From positions 51,983 to 115,982 of the forward strand of contig CAINFC010000077.1 of the NCBI GenBank assembly GCA_903847975.1: a DNA stretch of 64,000 nucleotides, given 5' to 3'. This stretch comes from an uncultured Acidobacteriota bacterium. GTDB taxonomy: Bacteria > Acidobacteriota > UBA6911 > CAINFC01. The notes below the pieces were generated by a model. That model worked only from the letters and a program-made list of their open reading frames with translations, did not search any database and was not told where the DNA came from. The position numbers were made by a program, and so were the translations under genes. Below are positions 45,722-53,780 of the stretch, one piece after another. Numbering within the stretch: the first letter of the stretch is position 1; every line of letters starts with the position of its first letter.

Positions 45722-46732
45722 ATGAAAAACAAACGGCTTTGGCAGAAACCCTTCTTTTTAGCGGTCGTGCTGCTTTTTCCCCTGGCGGCCCTGGTTTCCC
45801 GGGAGGGAAAGGCGGCGGATAAGAGCCGCATCACCCATGTGAAAGTCGGGGAAGCTCCGAACTTCGTGGCCATTTCCTCCAACAGCGAGCTGGCCTATGT
45901 CACCTGCTATACCACCGACGAGGTCAGCGTGGTCAACTTGCGCTCCCGCAAACTGGTGGACCGGCTCTACATCGGCGCCGGCCCCCTGGGGATTGCTCTG
46001 ACGCCGCTCGGCGACAAAGCCTATGTGGCTATGAACGGGGCGCGGATGATTGCCGTACTGGACCTGAAAAGCCGGCGGGTAACCGACAACGTCAAAGTGG
46101 AGGGGCCGCCCGGGATCGTGGCCGTTTCCCCGAAAGGGTACCGGGTCTATGCCTCCAATTTCGGGATGGGCAGCAAGCCGGAGAGCGGGCGCCTGGACGT
46201 GGTGGAAATGGCCCGCAACGAGCTCCTGAAAAGCATCCCGCTGGGGGGCAGGCCGATCGGGATTGCGGCCTCCCCGGACGGGGCCAAGGTCTACGTGATC
46301 AACGGGGCCTCCGACGAGCTGCTGGTCATCGACGACGACGCCCTGAAGGTGGAAAAACGAATTCGTATCGGGGAAAATCCCGACGGCCTGGCCATCTCGC
46401 CCGACGGCCGGCGCCTGTTTGTGGCCAACAAGGGCACCAACGACATGTCGATCATCGACGTGCTGGTGGGGCGCATGATCATCAATATCCCGGTGGAGAA
46501 GTCCCCCTTCGGTGTGGCCATCGACCCGGCGGGGCAGTGGGTCTACGTGGTCAACAGCAAATCCAACTCGGTATCCCGCCTTTCGGCGCGGATGGACACC
46601 GTGGACACCCGGAGCTACCGGGTGGGCAAAGGGCCGGCGCAGCTGGCGGTCAGCCCCGACGGCAACTTCCTGGTGGTCACCAACGAATTTTCCGACACGG
46701 TTTCGATCATCCCCCTGGAAAAGGAGCCCTGA
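45722..46732 (+). CDS. Secreted YVTN-type beta-propeller repeat protein
   Basis: 336 residues from ATG 45722, with GAGGTGG upstream. A signal peptide (about 1-31) precedes seven or so ~42-residue blades, each with a pattern such as PxGIAxSPDGAKVYVxNxxxxxLxVID (DGLAISPDGRRLFVANKGTNDMSIID is one). This is the YncE/lactonase-like propeller fold used for ligand or protein binding. Function unknown. A palindrome of 9-base arms (46738-46756) follows the stop. Confidence 0.88.
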   Translation: MKNKRLWQKPFFLAVVLLFPLAALVSREGKAADKSRITHVKVGEAPNFVAISSNSELAYVTCYTTDEVSVVNLRSRKLVDRLYIGAGPLGIALTPLGDKAYVAMNGARMIAVLDLKSRRVTDNVKVEGPPGIVAVSPKGYRVYASNFGMGSKPESGRLDVVEMARNELLKSIPLGGRPIGIAASPDGAKVYVINGASDELLVIDDDALKVEKRIRIGENPDGLAISPDGRRLFVANKGTNDMSIIDVLVGRMIINIPVEKSPFGVAIDPAGQWVYVVNSKSNSVSRLSARMDTVDTRSYRVGKGPAQLAVSPDGNFLVVTNEFSDTVSIIPLEKEP

Positions 46733-46773
46733 ATTTTTTCCGGCCCGGGGCCGGAAAACCCCGTTTTCCAATC

Positions 46774-46802
46774 TTTACAAAAGCCGCATCTCATGTTATT
46801 GT
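46774..46802 (+). promoter_or_regulatory. Promoter of tRNA-Lys
   Basis: TTTACA (46774-46779), 17-base spacer and TATTGT (46797-46802) with an upstream TG at the extended -10 position, ending 10 bases before the tRNA. Confidence 0.65.
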
Positions 46803-46812
46803 AAAGGCGCGT

Positions 46813-46888
<76 letters not shown>

Positions 46889-46992
46889 TTAGAATCAATC
46901 ACTTACAGCGATTCCCCTTCCGAATTCCCCAGTTTGACAGCTACCCTGACAGCTACCCGAAAAGAAAAAAAGGGAATCTGTATTCACAGGGA
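46889..46992. other. Left attachment region of the island
   Basis: Between the tRNA and the integrase stop lies a perfect tandem 12-base repeat, TGACAGCTACCC at 46935-46946 and 46947-46958. Direct repeats of this kind next to a tRNA-targeting tyrosine integrase are typical of arm-type integrase sites. The core crossover would be in the tRNA 3' end. I found no second copy of that end in the window. Confidence 0.55.
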
Positions 46993-48132
46993 TCATTCCA
47001 GACCGAGAACCTGATCCATTTTATCAGCGGCTTCCTGCTTCAGCGCGTCCCCCACGTGGGCATAGGTTTTCAGGGTGAACGACACCTGGGAATGTCCCAA
47101 AGCATCACTGATGGTTTTGATATTGGCGCCTTTCGCCAGCAGAAGCGTGGCGAATCCATGCCTCAAATCATGAATCCGGATGCGGGGCAATTCTGCCCCC
47201 TGAAGTATTTTCAGCCACTCCTTGTCGAGGTTGCAAATGTCTATTGGGGTTCCAATCGAGGTGGTGAAAATAAAATCCGTACCCTTCCATTTTTCACCAG
47301 CCAGGAGCTTCAGCTGATTCTGGGCGGAACGATGTGCTTTCAAAGCCTGGATCGCGACCTGGGGCAGTCGCAGGTACCGCTTGGAGTGTTCTGACTTCGG
47401 TTCGTCCAAGGTTAATTTGCCATTCTGACGCTGCAGCTTTTGCCGCACAAACAATATCCCTTCCTTTAGATCAACATCCTTCCAGTGAAGAGCCAGAACT
47501 TCCCCCGCTCTCATTCCGGATGCCAACGCCACGATGAAGACGGCTTCCCAACGATGGCCGCGAATCGCCTCCAAAATCCGACGGGCATCGTCTGGTGCCA
47601 TGGGTTCAATTTTAAAAGCAGGAACCTTGATGGCATCCGTAAGCACGGCATTGTTCCTCGGACAGAGGTTCCACACCACCGCCTTTTTCAGGGCCATGCT
47701 GAGCAAGCGGCGGGTGTAAGCAACGGTCCTGGCAGAGATTTCCCTATCTCTTAATTTGTTGTTCAGGAAAGCCTGAATTTTCTCAACAGAGAGTTTGGCA
47801 AGCGGTGTTTTTCCAAGGCATGGAATTAAATGGAGCCGGACGATTTGCTCATAGGACACGTAGGTCTTATAAGCCACGTTCGGCTCAACGGTCACCAGCC
47901 ATTGCCTTAAAAATTGTTCAGTAGTTATCCGATCATTGCTTGCCGGTATACCCTCCACCTTGGCTCGCTGGAGGGAGGCGAGCCTGGAAGCCACTTCTTC
48001 CCGGCTGCTTCCATAAACCGCTTTACGTATTTGCTTCCCGCTCCTGTACCCTACGGTTAATGAGGCACACCAGCGGCCATCTGAACGCCTGTAAATGCTG
48101 GGTTCATTTTGTCCGCGTTTTTTTGTCCCCAC
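46993..48132 (-). CDS. Tyrosine site-specific integrase, phage/ICE type
   Basis: 379 residues starting with GTG at 48132. An N-terminal arm-binding domain (SIYRRSDGRWCASLTVGYRSGKQIRK, the AP2-like or minimal three-strand fold), a SAM-like core-binding domain (about 70-165) and a catalytic domain with Arg 208 (SGMRAGE), Lys near 251, His 321 and Arg 324 (HDLRHGF), His 347 (LGHSQ) and Tyr 357 (KTYAHV). All catalytic residues are present, so it should be active. It reads toward tRNA-Lys and overlaps the upstream zinc-ribbon gene by 29 bases. Confidence 0.95.
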   Translation of the reverse strand: MGTKKRGQNEPSIYRRSDGRWCASLTVGYRSGKQIRKAVYGSSREEVASRLASLQRAKVEGIPASNDRITTEQFLRQWLVTVEPNVAYKTYVSYEQIVRLHLIPCLGKTPLAKLSVEKIQAFLNNKLRDREISARTVAYTRRLLSMALKKAVVWNLCPRNNAVLTDAIKVPAFKIEPMAPDDARRILEAIRGHRWEAVFIVALASGMRAGEVLALHWKDVDLKEGILFVRQKLQRQNGKLTLDEPKSEHSKRYLRLPQVAIQALKAHRSAQNQLKLLAGEKWKGTDFIFTTSIGTPIDICNLDKEWLKILQGAELPRIRIHDLRHGFATLLLAKGANIKTISDALGHSQVSFTLKTYAHVGDALKQEAADKMDQVLGLE

Positions 48133-49138
48133 TTTGATCCTGCTCCTTTCTCTTCAACCGCTGTTTTTGTTGTGCTTTTCTCCAAGAAGCTTGTTTCCCG
48201 CATCGCGGGCAGAATTTTATTTTGCTGTTCTTTGGTGTGAACAAGTCCCCACACGATCCGCAAAACGCAACTCTACCATCCTTGGAGACCAACAACACAA
48301 TTTGCAGTGCCAGGGCCGCAAACAAGCCATTTCCGACTATGACAGGTGCCAAGGAGCCGCCTCTTGCAATCCGGATGGTGATCTCCCCATCCAAAAGCCA
48401 ACCATTCAGACAGGCCACCAGGCAGTCACTACCTTGATACCAATTTTCCTTCTTAAATGGTGGCAGCTCCGCTCTGCTGGCTAGCGCAATCCTTGCCGTC
48501 TCAACTGGCACCTGCCAGCCCTGCGCTAGTGCGCACGCCATCCGTAGCGTTGCTTCCGCGCGCGCAATCACCACGCGCCATTGATCCATACTCTCCCAAT
48601 ACCATATTGGTTTTTCGTGATATACCTCTCTCGGCTTCAGCCCGGAGAAGCGCCTGGACCACAGGCAAGGCCATGCCCTCGCACTTTGATCGGCATGGCT
48701 AGCGGACTCATCGGCAAAACCAAATACTCCATATTTTTCAGCAAAGGATTTAATGGAGTTCGGTGAACCAAGCTTTAGGAAGTCCGTTAACAGCTTGGGG
48801 GTGGTTTTCTTTTCTGAATAATAATCAATATAGCCATAAATCCTCAGGAAGTTTGCCATATCTTCGGCCATGAATTCTCTGTCAGGGCCAGCCAAAGCAT
48901 GCGGATCCTCCGGTAAATAATATGCGTCCGGCAGATTGATTTCCTCAACGTTAACCTTTTCATATTTTTTAAAGCAGTCAAAGCCGGCATGCCTCCACGC
49001 CAGACCATCTTCGAATAACTTGATTTCTTTGGGAACCCGCAAAACTTCCATTTGGACCGCACGCCCGATATCACCATACGGATCCACAAAGCCAGCCGAT
49101 ACCAAATCGCGTTTACCAACAGGAATACCATCAATCAT
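48104..49138 (-). CDS. Unrecognised protein with C-terminal zinc ribbon
   Basis: 344 residues. No family is recognised in the first 270 residues, which are mixed helical with several Trp and Tyr. The end carries two Cys pairs, CGSCGDLFTPKNSKIKFCPRCG, followed by a strongly basic tail (KAQQKQRLKRKEQ). This resembles the CGNR-type or mobile-element zinc ribbons that bind nucleic acid. The gene overlaps the integrase and is divergent from the excisionase, the position where a repressor or integration regulator is often found. A DNA-binding regulator of the excision operon is a guess. Its base composition is clearly less GC-rich than the flanking chromosome. Confidence 0.6.
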   Translation of the reverse strand: MIDGIPVGKRDLVSAGFVDPYGDIGRAVQMEVLRVPKEIKLFEDGLAWRHAGFDCFKKYEKVNVEEINLPDAYYLPEDPHALAGPDREFMAEDMANFLRIYGYIDYYSEKKTTPKLLTDFLKLGSPNSIKSFAEKYGVFGFADESASHADQSARAWPCLWSRRFSGLKPREVYHEKPIWYWESMDQWRVVIARAEATLRMACALAQGWQVPVETARIALASRAELPPFKKENWYQGSDCLVACLNGWLLDGEITIRIARGGSLAPVIVGNGLFAALALQIVLLVSKDGRVAFCGSCGDLFTPKNSKIKFCPRCGKQASWRKAQQKQRLKRKEQDQSGDKKTRTK

Positions 49139-49193
49139 AATTACATCCTATAAATAGTCATACAAAGATCATACTAATATTTTATTTTAGCAT

Positions 49194-49222
49194 TTGACTT
49201 CAGCTTTGTGAAGTACTAAAAT
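49194..49222 (+). promoter_or_regulatory. Excisionase promoter with an internal operator-like palindrome
   Basis: TTGACT (49194-49199), exactly 17 bases, then TAAAAT (49217-49222). Within it lies the palindrome ACTTCA-GCTTTG-TGAAGT (49197-49214), which spans the end of the -35 and most of the spacer. A protein bound there would block RNA polymerase. The divergent zinc-ribbon gene starts 55 bases away. Confidence 0.65.
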
Positions 49223-49256
49223 ATCCTCTGTAAACAATTAGTAAATGGAGGAATAA

Positions 49257-49469
49257 ATGACAAGACCTGAACCTATTAAACCAATATTGTACAGGGTGGA
49301 TGAAGTTGCTTCCTTACTGGGCCTTGGGAAATCCAAAACATATCTTCTTATATCCTCGGGCGCAATTCCTTCCATTCGCCTCGGCAAGTCCGTACGGGTT
49401 CCTGCCGCTAAACTGGATTCCTGGCTTAAAGAGTTGATTGAGTTGGAAGGTAATAGGGTGGCGCAATGA
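49257..49469 (+). CDS. Excisionase-family helix-turn-helix protein
   Basis: 70 residues with GGAGG eight bases before the ATG. The sequence LYRVDEVASLLGLGKSKTYLLISSGAIPSIRLGKSVRVPAAKLDSWL is the standard HTH_17/excisionase domain with winged strand. Such proteins bend DNA at attachment sites to favour excision. Its stop overlaps the next start (ATGA). Confidence 0.9.
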   Translation: MTRPEPIKPILYRVDEVASLLGLGKSKTYLLISSGAIPSIRLGKSVRVPAAKLDSWLKELIELEGNRVAQ

Positions 49470-49690
49470 CCCTTCAGTGCCTTGATATTGCGCTTGCGGC
49501 AGGGCTTTGCGAACAAAAACGGCAAGGATCTGAGCACTACTTTTTGTGTCTTTGGTATGACGATCGCAATCCATCCCTAGAAATCAACTCTGAGAAAAAC
49601 ATTGCTTCTTGCTTCCCCTGTAATAAATTTTTCAAGCTCTGGGCCATTGCCGCTGCTTTGGGTATGCGCGTTCTTCCTGCCGCTAGATAG
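49466..49690 (+). CDS. Short CHC2-like zinc-finger protein
   Basis: 74 residues, overlapping the excisionase gene. FLCLWYDDRNPSLEINSEKNIASCFPCNKFFKLWAIAAALG closely follows the CHC2 zinc finger of DnaG-type primases (CPxHxDxxPSL...YxCxxC), except that the expected His is Tyr (CLWY). No polymerase domain follows. It could be a stand-alone DNA-binding primase helper for the PrimPol protein at 51.2 kb. In several mobile elements a primase finger is split from the catalytic part; that is the basis for this inference. Confidence 0.65.
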   Translation: MTLQCLDIALAAGLCEQKRQGSEHYFLCLWYDDRNPSLEINSEKNIASCFPCNKFFKLWAIAAALGMRVLPAAR

Positions 49691-50180
49691 ATGGATTAAA
49701 AAAAGGAAAGTGGACCAGGAAGACCAGAAGTGAGTAATAACGAAAACAGCCGTTTAGGAGTGGCAGTCCTAAGCGGCCGAGTGTCCTTTACCTTCAACCA
49801 TTCAATCTGGAAAGGAGAATCAAAATGAAAATGATATTCAAGTGATTCAAGTTAATTCTACCCCAAATCCGCGTCAACATTTATCTGCTCGGAAAAAAGT
49901 TAGACCATATATTCTTCCAACAGCTATCAATAAGAACCTGATCTCTTGATGGCTCTGAAGCAGATTGGGTGGATGTCAAGGCTCATATTGGCAAGCACCC
50001 GCCATGTAGTTGGTTCCGGCTTTATCGCCGGGAAGAGTAAATTAACGCGGAGAAACAGTTTCCATCAAGTTGTACCCGAGAGATAAAGTCAGAAGAAAAT
50101 TAAAACCCGAGAAGTCTCCTAAAGCGGCTTCGCCGGTTTTAATAAATTAATTAACAATTTTAAGAACAGGTAAGTTAAAA
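49691..50180 (+). other. Gene-poor stretch with strong hairpin and a frameshifted gene remnant
   Basis: A hairpin with an 11-base stem (49749-49759 with 49767-49777, one wobble, 7-base loop) comes first. An AAGGAG ribosome site near 49815 precedes a six-codon frame only. In another frame, codons from about 49772 to a TGA near 49947 read like protein (VNSTPNPRQHLSARKKVRPY, then ILPTAINKNLIS). One base further, a second frame continues LDGSEADWVDVKAHIG and ends at about 50040. This looks like one small gene with no start and one frameshift. CGGC-TTC-GCCG followed by GTTTT near 50124-50140 may be a terminator. Nothing else is seen. Confidence 0.4.
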
Positions 50181-50756
50181 ATGACAATTAATATTTCAAA
50201 CAAAGAGCTACAAAACCAAGTGGATGAATTTCTGCTCAGTTCGCCCCAGAGCAGCCTATCCTATGTCAAAATCCTCAAAGATGGTAGAGGCTTTGACATC
50301 CAGGGCAAGATCGTTCCGGCATTCAGAGGGAGGATCATTTCGCTGAATCTCCATTTGATACGTTTCGTGGGTAACAAGCCAGAAAAATTGCCCAATGTGT
50401 CTAATGATAAGGATATTCCAGCTGGCTTTAAACGGAGGTGTGATTTGCAGATCATGGTTAATAAACAAGTAATGGTGTTACCTCTGACTGCGACAAGCTT
50501 TCGTAACCTGGGATCCTTCCTCGACCAACTGAAAGGGAGCGGCAAATCGCTTGATTCTGTTCTAACAGAATTTAAAACGATAACCCGGGATGGTAATTTT
50601 GGTGCGTATGCTGTTGTTACCTTCCAGGAGGTTGACTTGGCAAGTCAAACACCACAACAGCCTAATCTGTTTGATCCCATGGAGGCAGGTCCGGCAACTC
50701 TGAAATCCACAACATCATCATTGGAAACGCCAACACCAGCTGATATTTGGGGATAA
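50181..50756 (+). CDS. Island protein of unknown function, possible ssDNA-binding protein
   Basis: 191 residues, no signal peptide. The first ~155 residues are beta-rich (FDIQGKIVPAFRGRIISLNLHLIRFVG; LQIMVNKQVMVLPLTATSFRNLGSFLDQLKG), then a Pro/Thr-rich flexible tail ends in PTPADIWG. A folded beta domain with a flexible tail and short acidic/aromatic tip recalls single-stranded DNA-binding proteins, and it sits just before the replication gene. I do not recognise a named family, so this is only a suggestion. Confidence 0.6.
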   Translation: MTINISNKELQNQVDEFLLSSPQSSLSYVKILKDGRGFDIQGKIVPAFRGRIISLNLHLIRFVGNKPEKLPNVSNDKDIPAGFKRRCDLQIMVNKQVMVLPLTATSFRNLGSFLDQLKGSGKSLDSVLTEFKTITRDGNFGAYAVVTFQEVDLASQTPQQPNLFDPMEAGPATLKSTTSSLETPTPADIWG

Positions 50757-51183
50757 TTAAAAAAGGGCGGCGCCTTCCTGAGTCAACGCAGGAGGGCGCC
50801 AGTGATCCTTAATTTCGAGGGTAGCACCTTGATAGCAAAGATCATTACCATTTTAACACCCTTCGACTATCCTGCGTAGAAAGAAACCTCTCTTTTTTCG
50901 CAGTATACCAATACACATTAGATTCTAGAGAGAATCAACGTGGATCGGAAGTTACTCTGTAACTCCAAAACAAACTAGGACCTTTGCCACAAACCCTTGG
51001 ATGGATTATTTCTGTCGAAAGGATTGTTGCGGAAAATGCTTCCCTGCCTCCTTGCGACCAATTCAATCGCGCTTCCTTATTTCTTGCTGATTTTTATCCG
51101 CTTTTGAGGGAGACCAATGGGCCGAGGAAAAGAAGATACGACATTCAAAGAAATCTAGCCAGATTTATAAGGCGGAGTTTAGA
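50757..51183 (+). other. Intergenic region before the PrimPol gene: long hairpin and two palindromes
   Basis: GGCGCCTTCCTG (50769-50780) pairs with CAGGAGGGCGCC (50789-50800), a 12-base stem with one wobble and no T-run. Further on, GATTCT-AGAG-AGAATC (50921-50936) and AGTTAC-TCT-GTAACT (50950-50964) are operator-like palindromes upstream of the primase gene. A TTG-started frame from 50984 overlaps the next gene by 49 bases and is not convincing. Confidence 0.45.
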
Positions 51184-53751
51184 ATGGCACAACTTTATCA
51201 GATTGCAAAAAACTATGTTGATGCTGGCTTGAGTGTTTTGCCAGTTCGTACAGACGGTAGCAAAGCACCGGCAATTCCAAGTTGGAAGGAACTTCAACAG
51301 CGCTTACCGACGGACAAGGAACTGCAAGATTGGTTTGATCGCGATAACCCTCCGGGGATCGCCATAATTGGTGGGAATGTTTCTGGTGGCTTGGAGATTC
51401 TTGATTTCGAGTCCGGTAGTCCTATTCAGGAATGCAGGGCGGCACTGAAAGATTTAGGGAAGAGGGACCTAGCGGCTTCCTTAACAGCCGTCACCACACC
51501 ATCTGGCGGTCTGCATCTCTTTTATCGTTGCGATGAAATACAAGGAAGTCAGAAATTACTTGTCTCTGGGAGGAAAACAGTTGTTGAGACAAAGAGTGAA
51601 GGCGGGTACGTTATCACAACAGGAAGCCCGCCGGAGTGCCATCCCAGCGGGAAGCCATATCAATTAACTCATGGCAGTCTGCAGGAGATAAATCGCATAA
51701 CACCAGAAGACAGGTCCTTGTTATTCGACATCATCCGGTCATTGGGCGAACCGGCACCCATCCGTATTCATACGGGGGCGTATGCAAGTGTCGAGCTTGG
51801 AGGCAGTCGGCCGGGAGATGAATTTGGCCGAGCAGCTAGTTGGGAAAGCATCCTCGAGCCACACGGATGGCGCTTCCTATACTTTCGTGACGAAGAAGTC
51901 TTCTGGGTTCGCCCAGGAAAGAAGTCGGGGGTGAGCGCGACCACCAATTATAAAGGTTCCGATCTCCTTTATGTATACAGCACCAACGGGATGCCTTTTC
52001 AACCGAATGAAAGTTACTCCAAATTTGCTGCCTATGCCCTTTTGAACCACAACGGCGATTACAGTGCCGCCTCCAAAGAGCTGCGATCCAAGGGCTTTGG
52101 AAAAAGCGACCCAATCCTGATCGAAGAATGGAAGGCTTCTCAACCGGTGGTCGAGCATGCGGTTGACCTGGAGGAGTCTACGCGTGCTGAAACCGGGAAT
52201 CAATTTCAGCAGGGGGATTCCAACTCTCCTTCTCCATTCTCGGGGCCCACTCCCGATGATTGGCCGGATCCGGAAGAACTGCAGCCACCGCTTCCGGAGG
52301 TGATGAAGCTTGATCCCAGAATGTTTCCTTCCTCGATGTTTTCCTACCTGCAGGACGTTTCCGAGCGCCTGCAGTGCCCAATGGACTTCGTTGCTGGAAG
52401 CGTCCTTGGCATCCTGGCCTCGGCCATCAATCGGAGGGCAATGATTCAGCCCAAATGTTCCGATTCCAGCTGGACATCACCGGCCAATCTCTGGATTGCA
52501 CTGGTCGGTCGACCATCCACCATGAAGAGCCCGGCAGCAGAAGGCCCCATGCGCATTCTTTCTGAAATTGAAAGGGAATGGTCCGATGAGCACACCCAGA
52601 AGATGGAAGAATACCAAGAGGAGCTGATGAAAGATGTAATCCGAAAGCGGGCTTGGGAATCGGTTGCGATCAAAGATGCCAAGGCTGGAAAGGTTATACC
52701 GGACTCCCCGACCCTGGCCGGCAATTCCGACACTCCAATCGCTAGGCGGCTCATTGTCGGGGATGCCTCCTATGAAGCACTGCACCTTCGCCTCAGTGAA
52801 AATCCTTACGGATTGCTTCTTTACCGGGATGAGCTATCCAGTATGTTTGCCTCCCTGGATGAGGAGGGGCGGCGGGCTGAAAGGGGTTTTCTACTGGAAT
52901 GCTATACCGGCAAATCCCAGCTCAAGTTCGACCGGATCGGCAGGGGGGTGATTGATTGCCCCAATGCCTGCTTGTCGATTCTCGGCACCATCCAGCCGGG
53001 AAGATTGCGACCGATCTTATCGGGTGCCATCGAACAGGGACGGGGAGATGACGGGCTCTCCCAACGATTTTTATTCCTGTGGCCGGACCCTGCACAAAGC
53101 TTCGAGTATATCGACCGAACAGTCGACCAGGAAGCCTTAAAGCAGCTTGCCCAGTCAATCCGGGTATTAGCGGAATGGTCTCCTGAGGAGGCTCCTGTTT
53201 TTCGCCTTGAGGAGGACGCTCAGGGCCTTTTTATCGAATGGTATACGGAAAACATGAGAGCAGCCAGGTCTGAAGACATTCACCCACCACTCGAGGCATT
53301 CCTGGTCAAACTACCCAAACCGGTCTGCAGCATTGCCTTGATCTTTGAGCTGTTTGAAAGGGCTTCCATCGGCAGGCCGCTGGACGATCCGCCTACCGTA
53401 GGGTATGTGAATATGGCCCGAGCCTGCTCCTGGGGTGAATACCTCATTTCCCATGCCGGCAGGGCGTATTACCACCTTACTCGCCATGATGTGGTAGCTG
53501 CGGCAATTCTCGGGGAAAAGATCCTGAAAGGTCAGATTGGATCCTCCGGAGAGTTCACCAACCGGGAGCTTCATCGGAAGGGGTGGTCCCTCCTGAATGA
53601 ACCTGGGAAAGCTATGGCCGCATGTAAGGAATTGCAGGCCGCAGGGTGGCTGCAACATGTGGTCGTTGCGCCCGCAAAAGCAGGTGGACGACCATCCGAA
53701 AAATACAAAATTAATCCGAAAGTTCTATCGAGAATGATCGGTAATCTATAA
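51184..53751 (+). CDS. PrimPol (bifunctional primase-polymerase) fused to DUF3987 helicase-like domain
   Basis: 855 residues, GGAG before ATG. Residues 1-190 are a primase-polymerase N-terminal domain: AGLSVLPVRTDGSKAPAIPSW, GIAIIGGNVSGGLEILDFES (metal-site region), TPSGGLHLFYRC and GGYVITTGSPPECHPSGKPY. About 360-830 is DUF3987: LVGRPSTMKSPAAEG is Walker A (about residue 440), GLLLYRDELSSMF is Walker B (about 549), and LSILGTIQPGRLR and GLSQRFLFLWPD follow. The combination is the replication initiator or primase-helicase of many integrative elements and phage-like satellites. Together with the CHC2 finger and the repeat at 53.85 kb it suggests the island can replicate autonomously after excision. 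Confidence 0.88.
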   Translation: MAQLYQIAKNYVDAGLSVLPVRTDGSKAPAIPSWKELQQRLPTDKELQDWFDRDNPPGIAIIGGNVSGGLEILDFESGSPIQECRAALKDLGKRDLAASLTAVTTPSGGLHLFYRCDEIQGSQKLLVSGRKTVVETKSEGGYVITTGSPPECHPSGKPYQLTHGSLQEINRITPEDRSLLFDIIRSLGEPAPIRIHTGAYASVELGGSRPGDEFGRAASWESILEPHGWRFLYFRDEEVFWVRPGKKSGVSATTNYKGSDLLYVYSTNGMPFQPNESYSKFAAYALLNHNGDYSAASKELRSKGFGKSDPILIEEWKASQPVVEHAVDLEESTRAETGNQFQQGDSNSPSPFSGPTPDDWPDPEELQPPLPEVMKLDPRMFPSSMFSYLQDVSERLQCPMDFVAGSVLGILASAINRRAMIQPKCSDSSWTSPANLWIALVGRPSTMKSPAAEGPMRILSEIEREWSDEHTQKMEEYQEELMKDVIRKRAWESVAIKDAKAGKVIPDSPTLAGNSDTPIARRLIVGDASYEALHLRLSENPYGLLLYRDELSSMFASLDEEGRRAERGFLLECYTGKSQLKFDRIGRGVIDCPNACLSILGTIQPGRLRPILSGAIEQGRGDDGLSQRFLFLWPDPAQSFEYIDRTVDQEALKQLAQSIRVLAEWSPEEAPVFRLEEDAQGLFIEWYTENMRAARSEDIHPPLEAFLVKLPKPVCSIALIFELFERASIGRPLDDPPTVGYVNMARACSWGEYLISHAGRAYYHLTRHDVVAAAILGEKILKGQIGSSGEFTNRELHRKGWSLLNEPGKAMAACKELQAAGWLQHVVVAPAKAGGRPSEKYKINPKVLSRMIGNL

Positions 53752-53780
53752 CGGCATTTGGCTGGAGGAGAAAAACGAGA

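Noticed and set aside
46738..46756. Palindrome after the YVTN gene considered as an intrinsic terminator
   Set aside because: The T-run precedes rather than follows the stem on the coding strand.
50984..51232. An 82-codon frame overlapping the PrimPol start
   Set aside because: Needs a TTG start without a ribosome site and overlaps the well-supported next gene; may be real but not supported.
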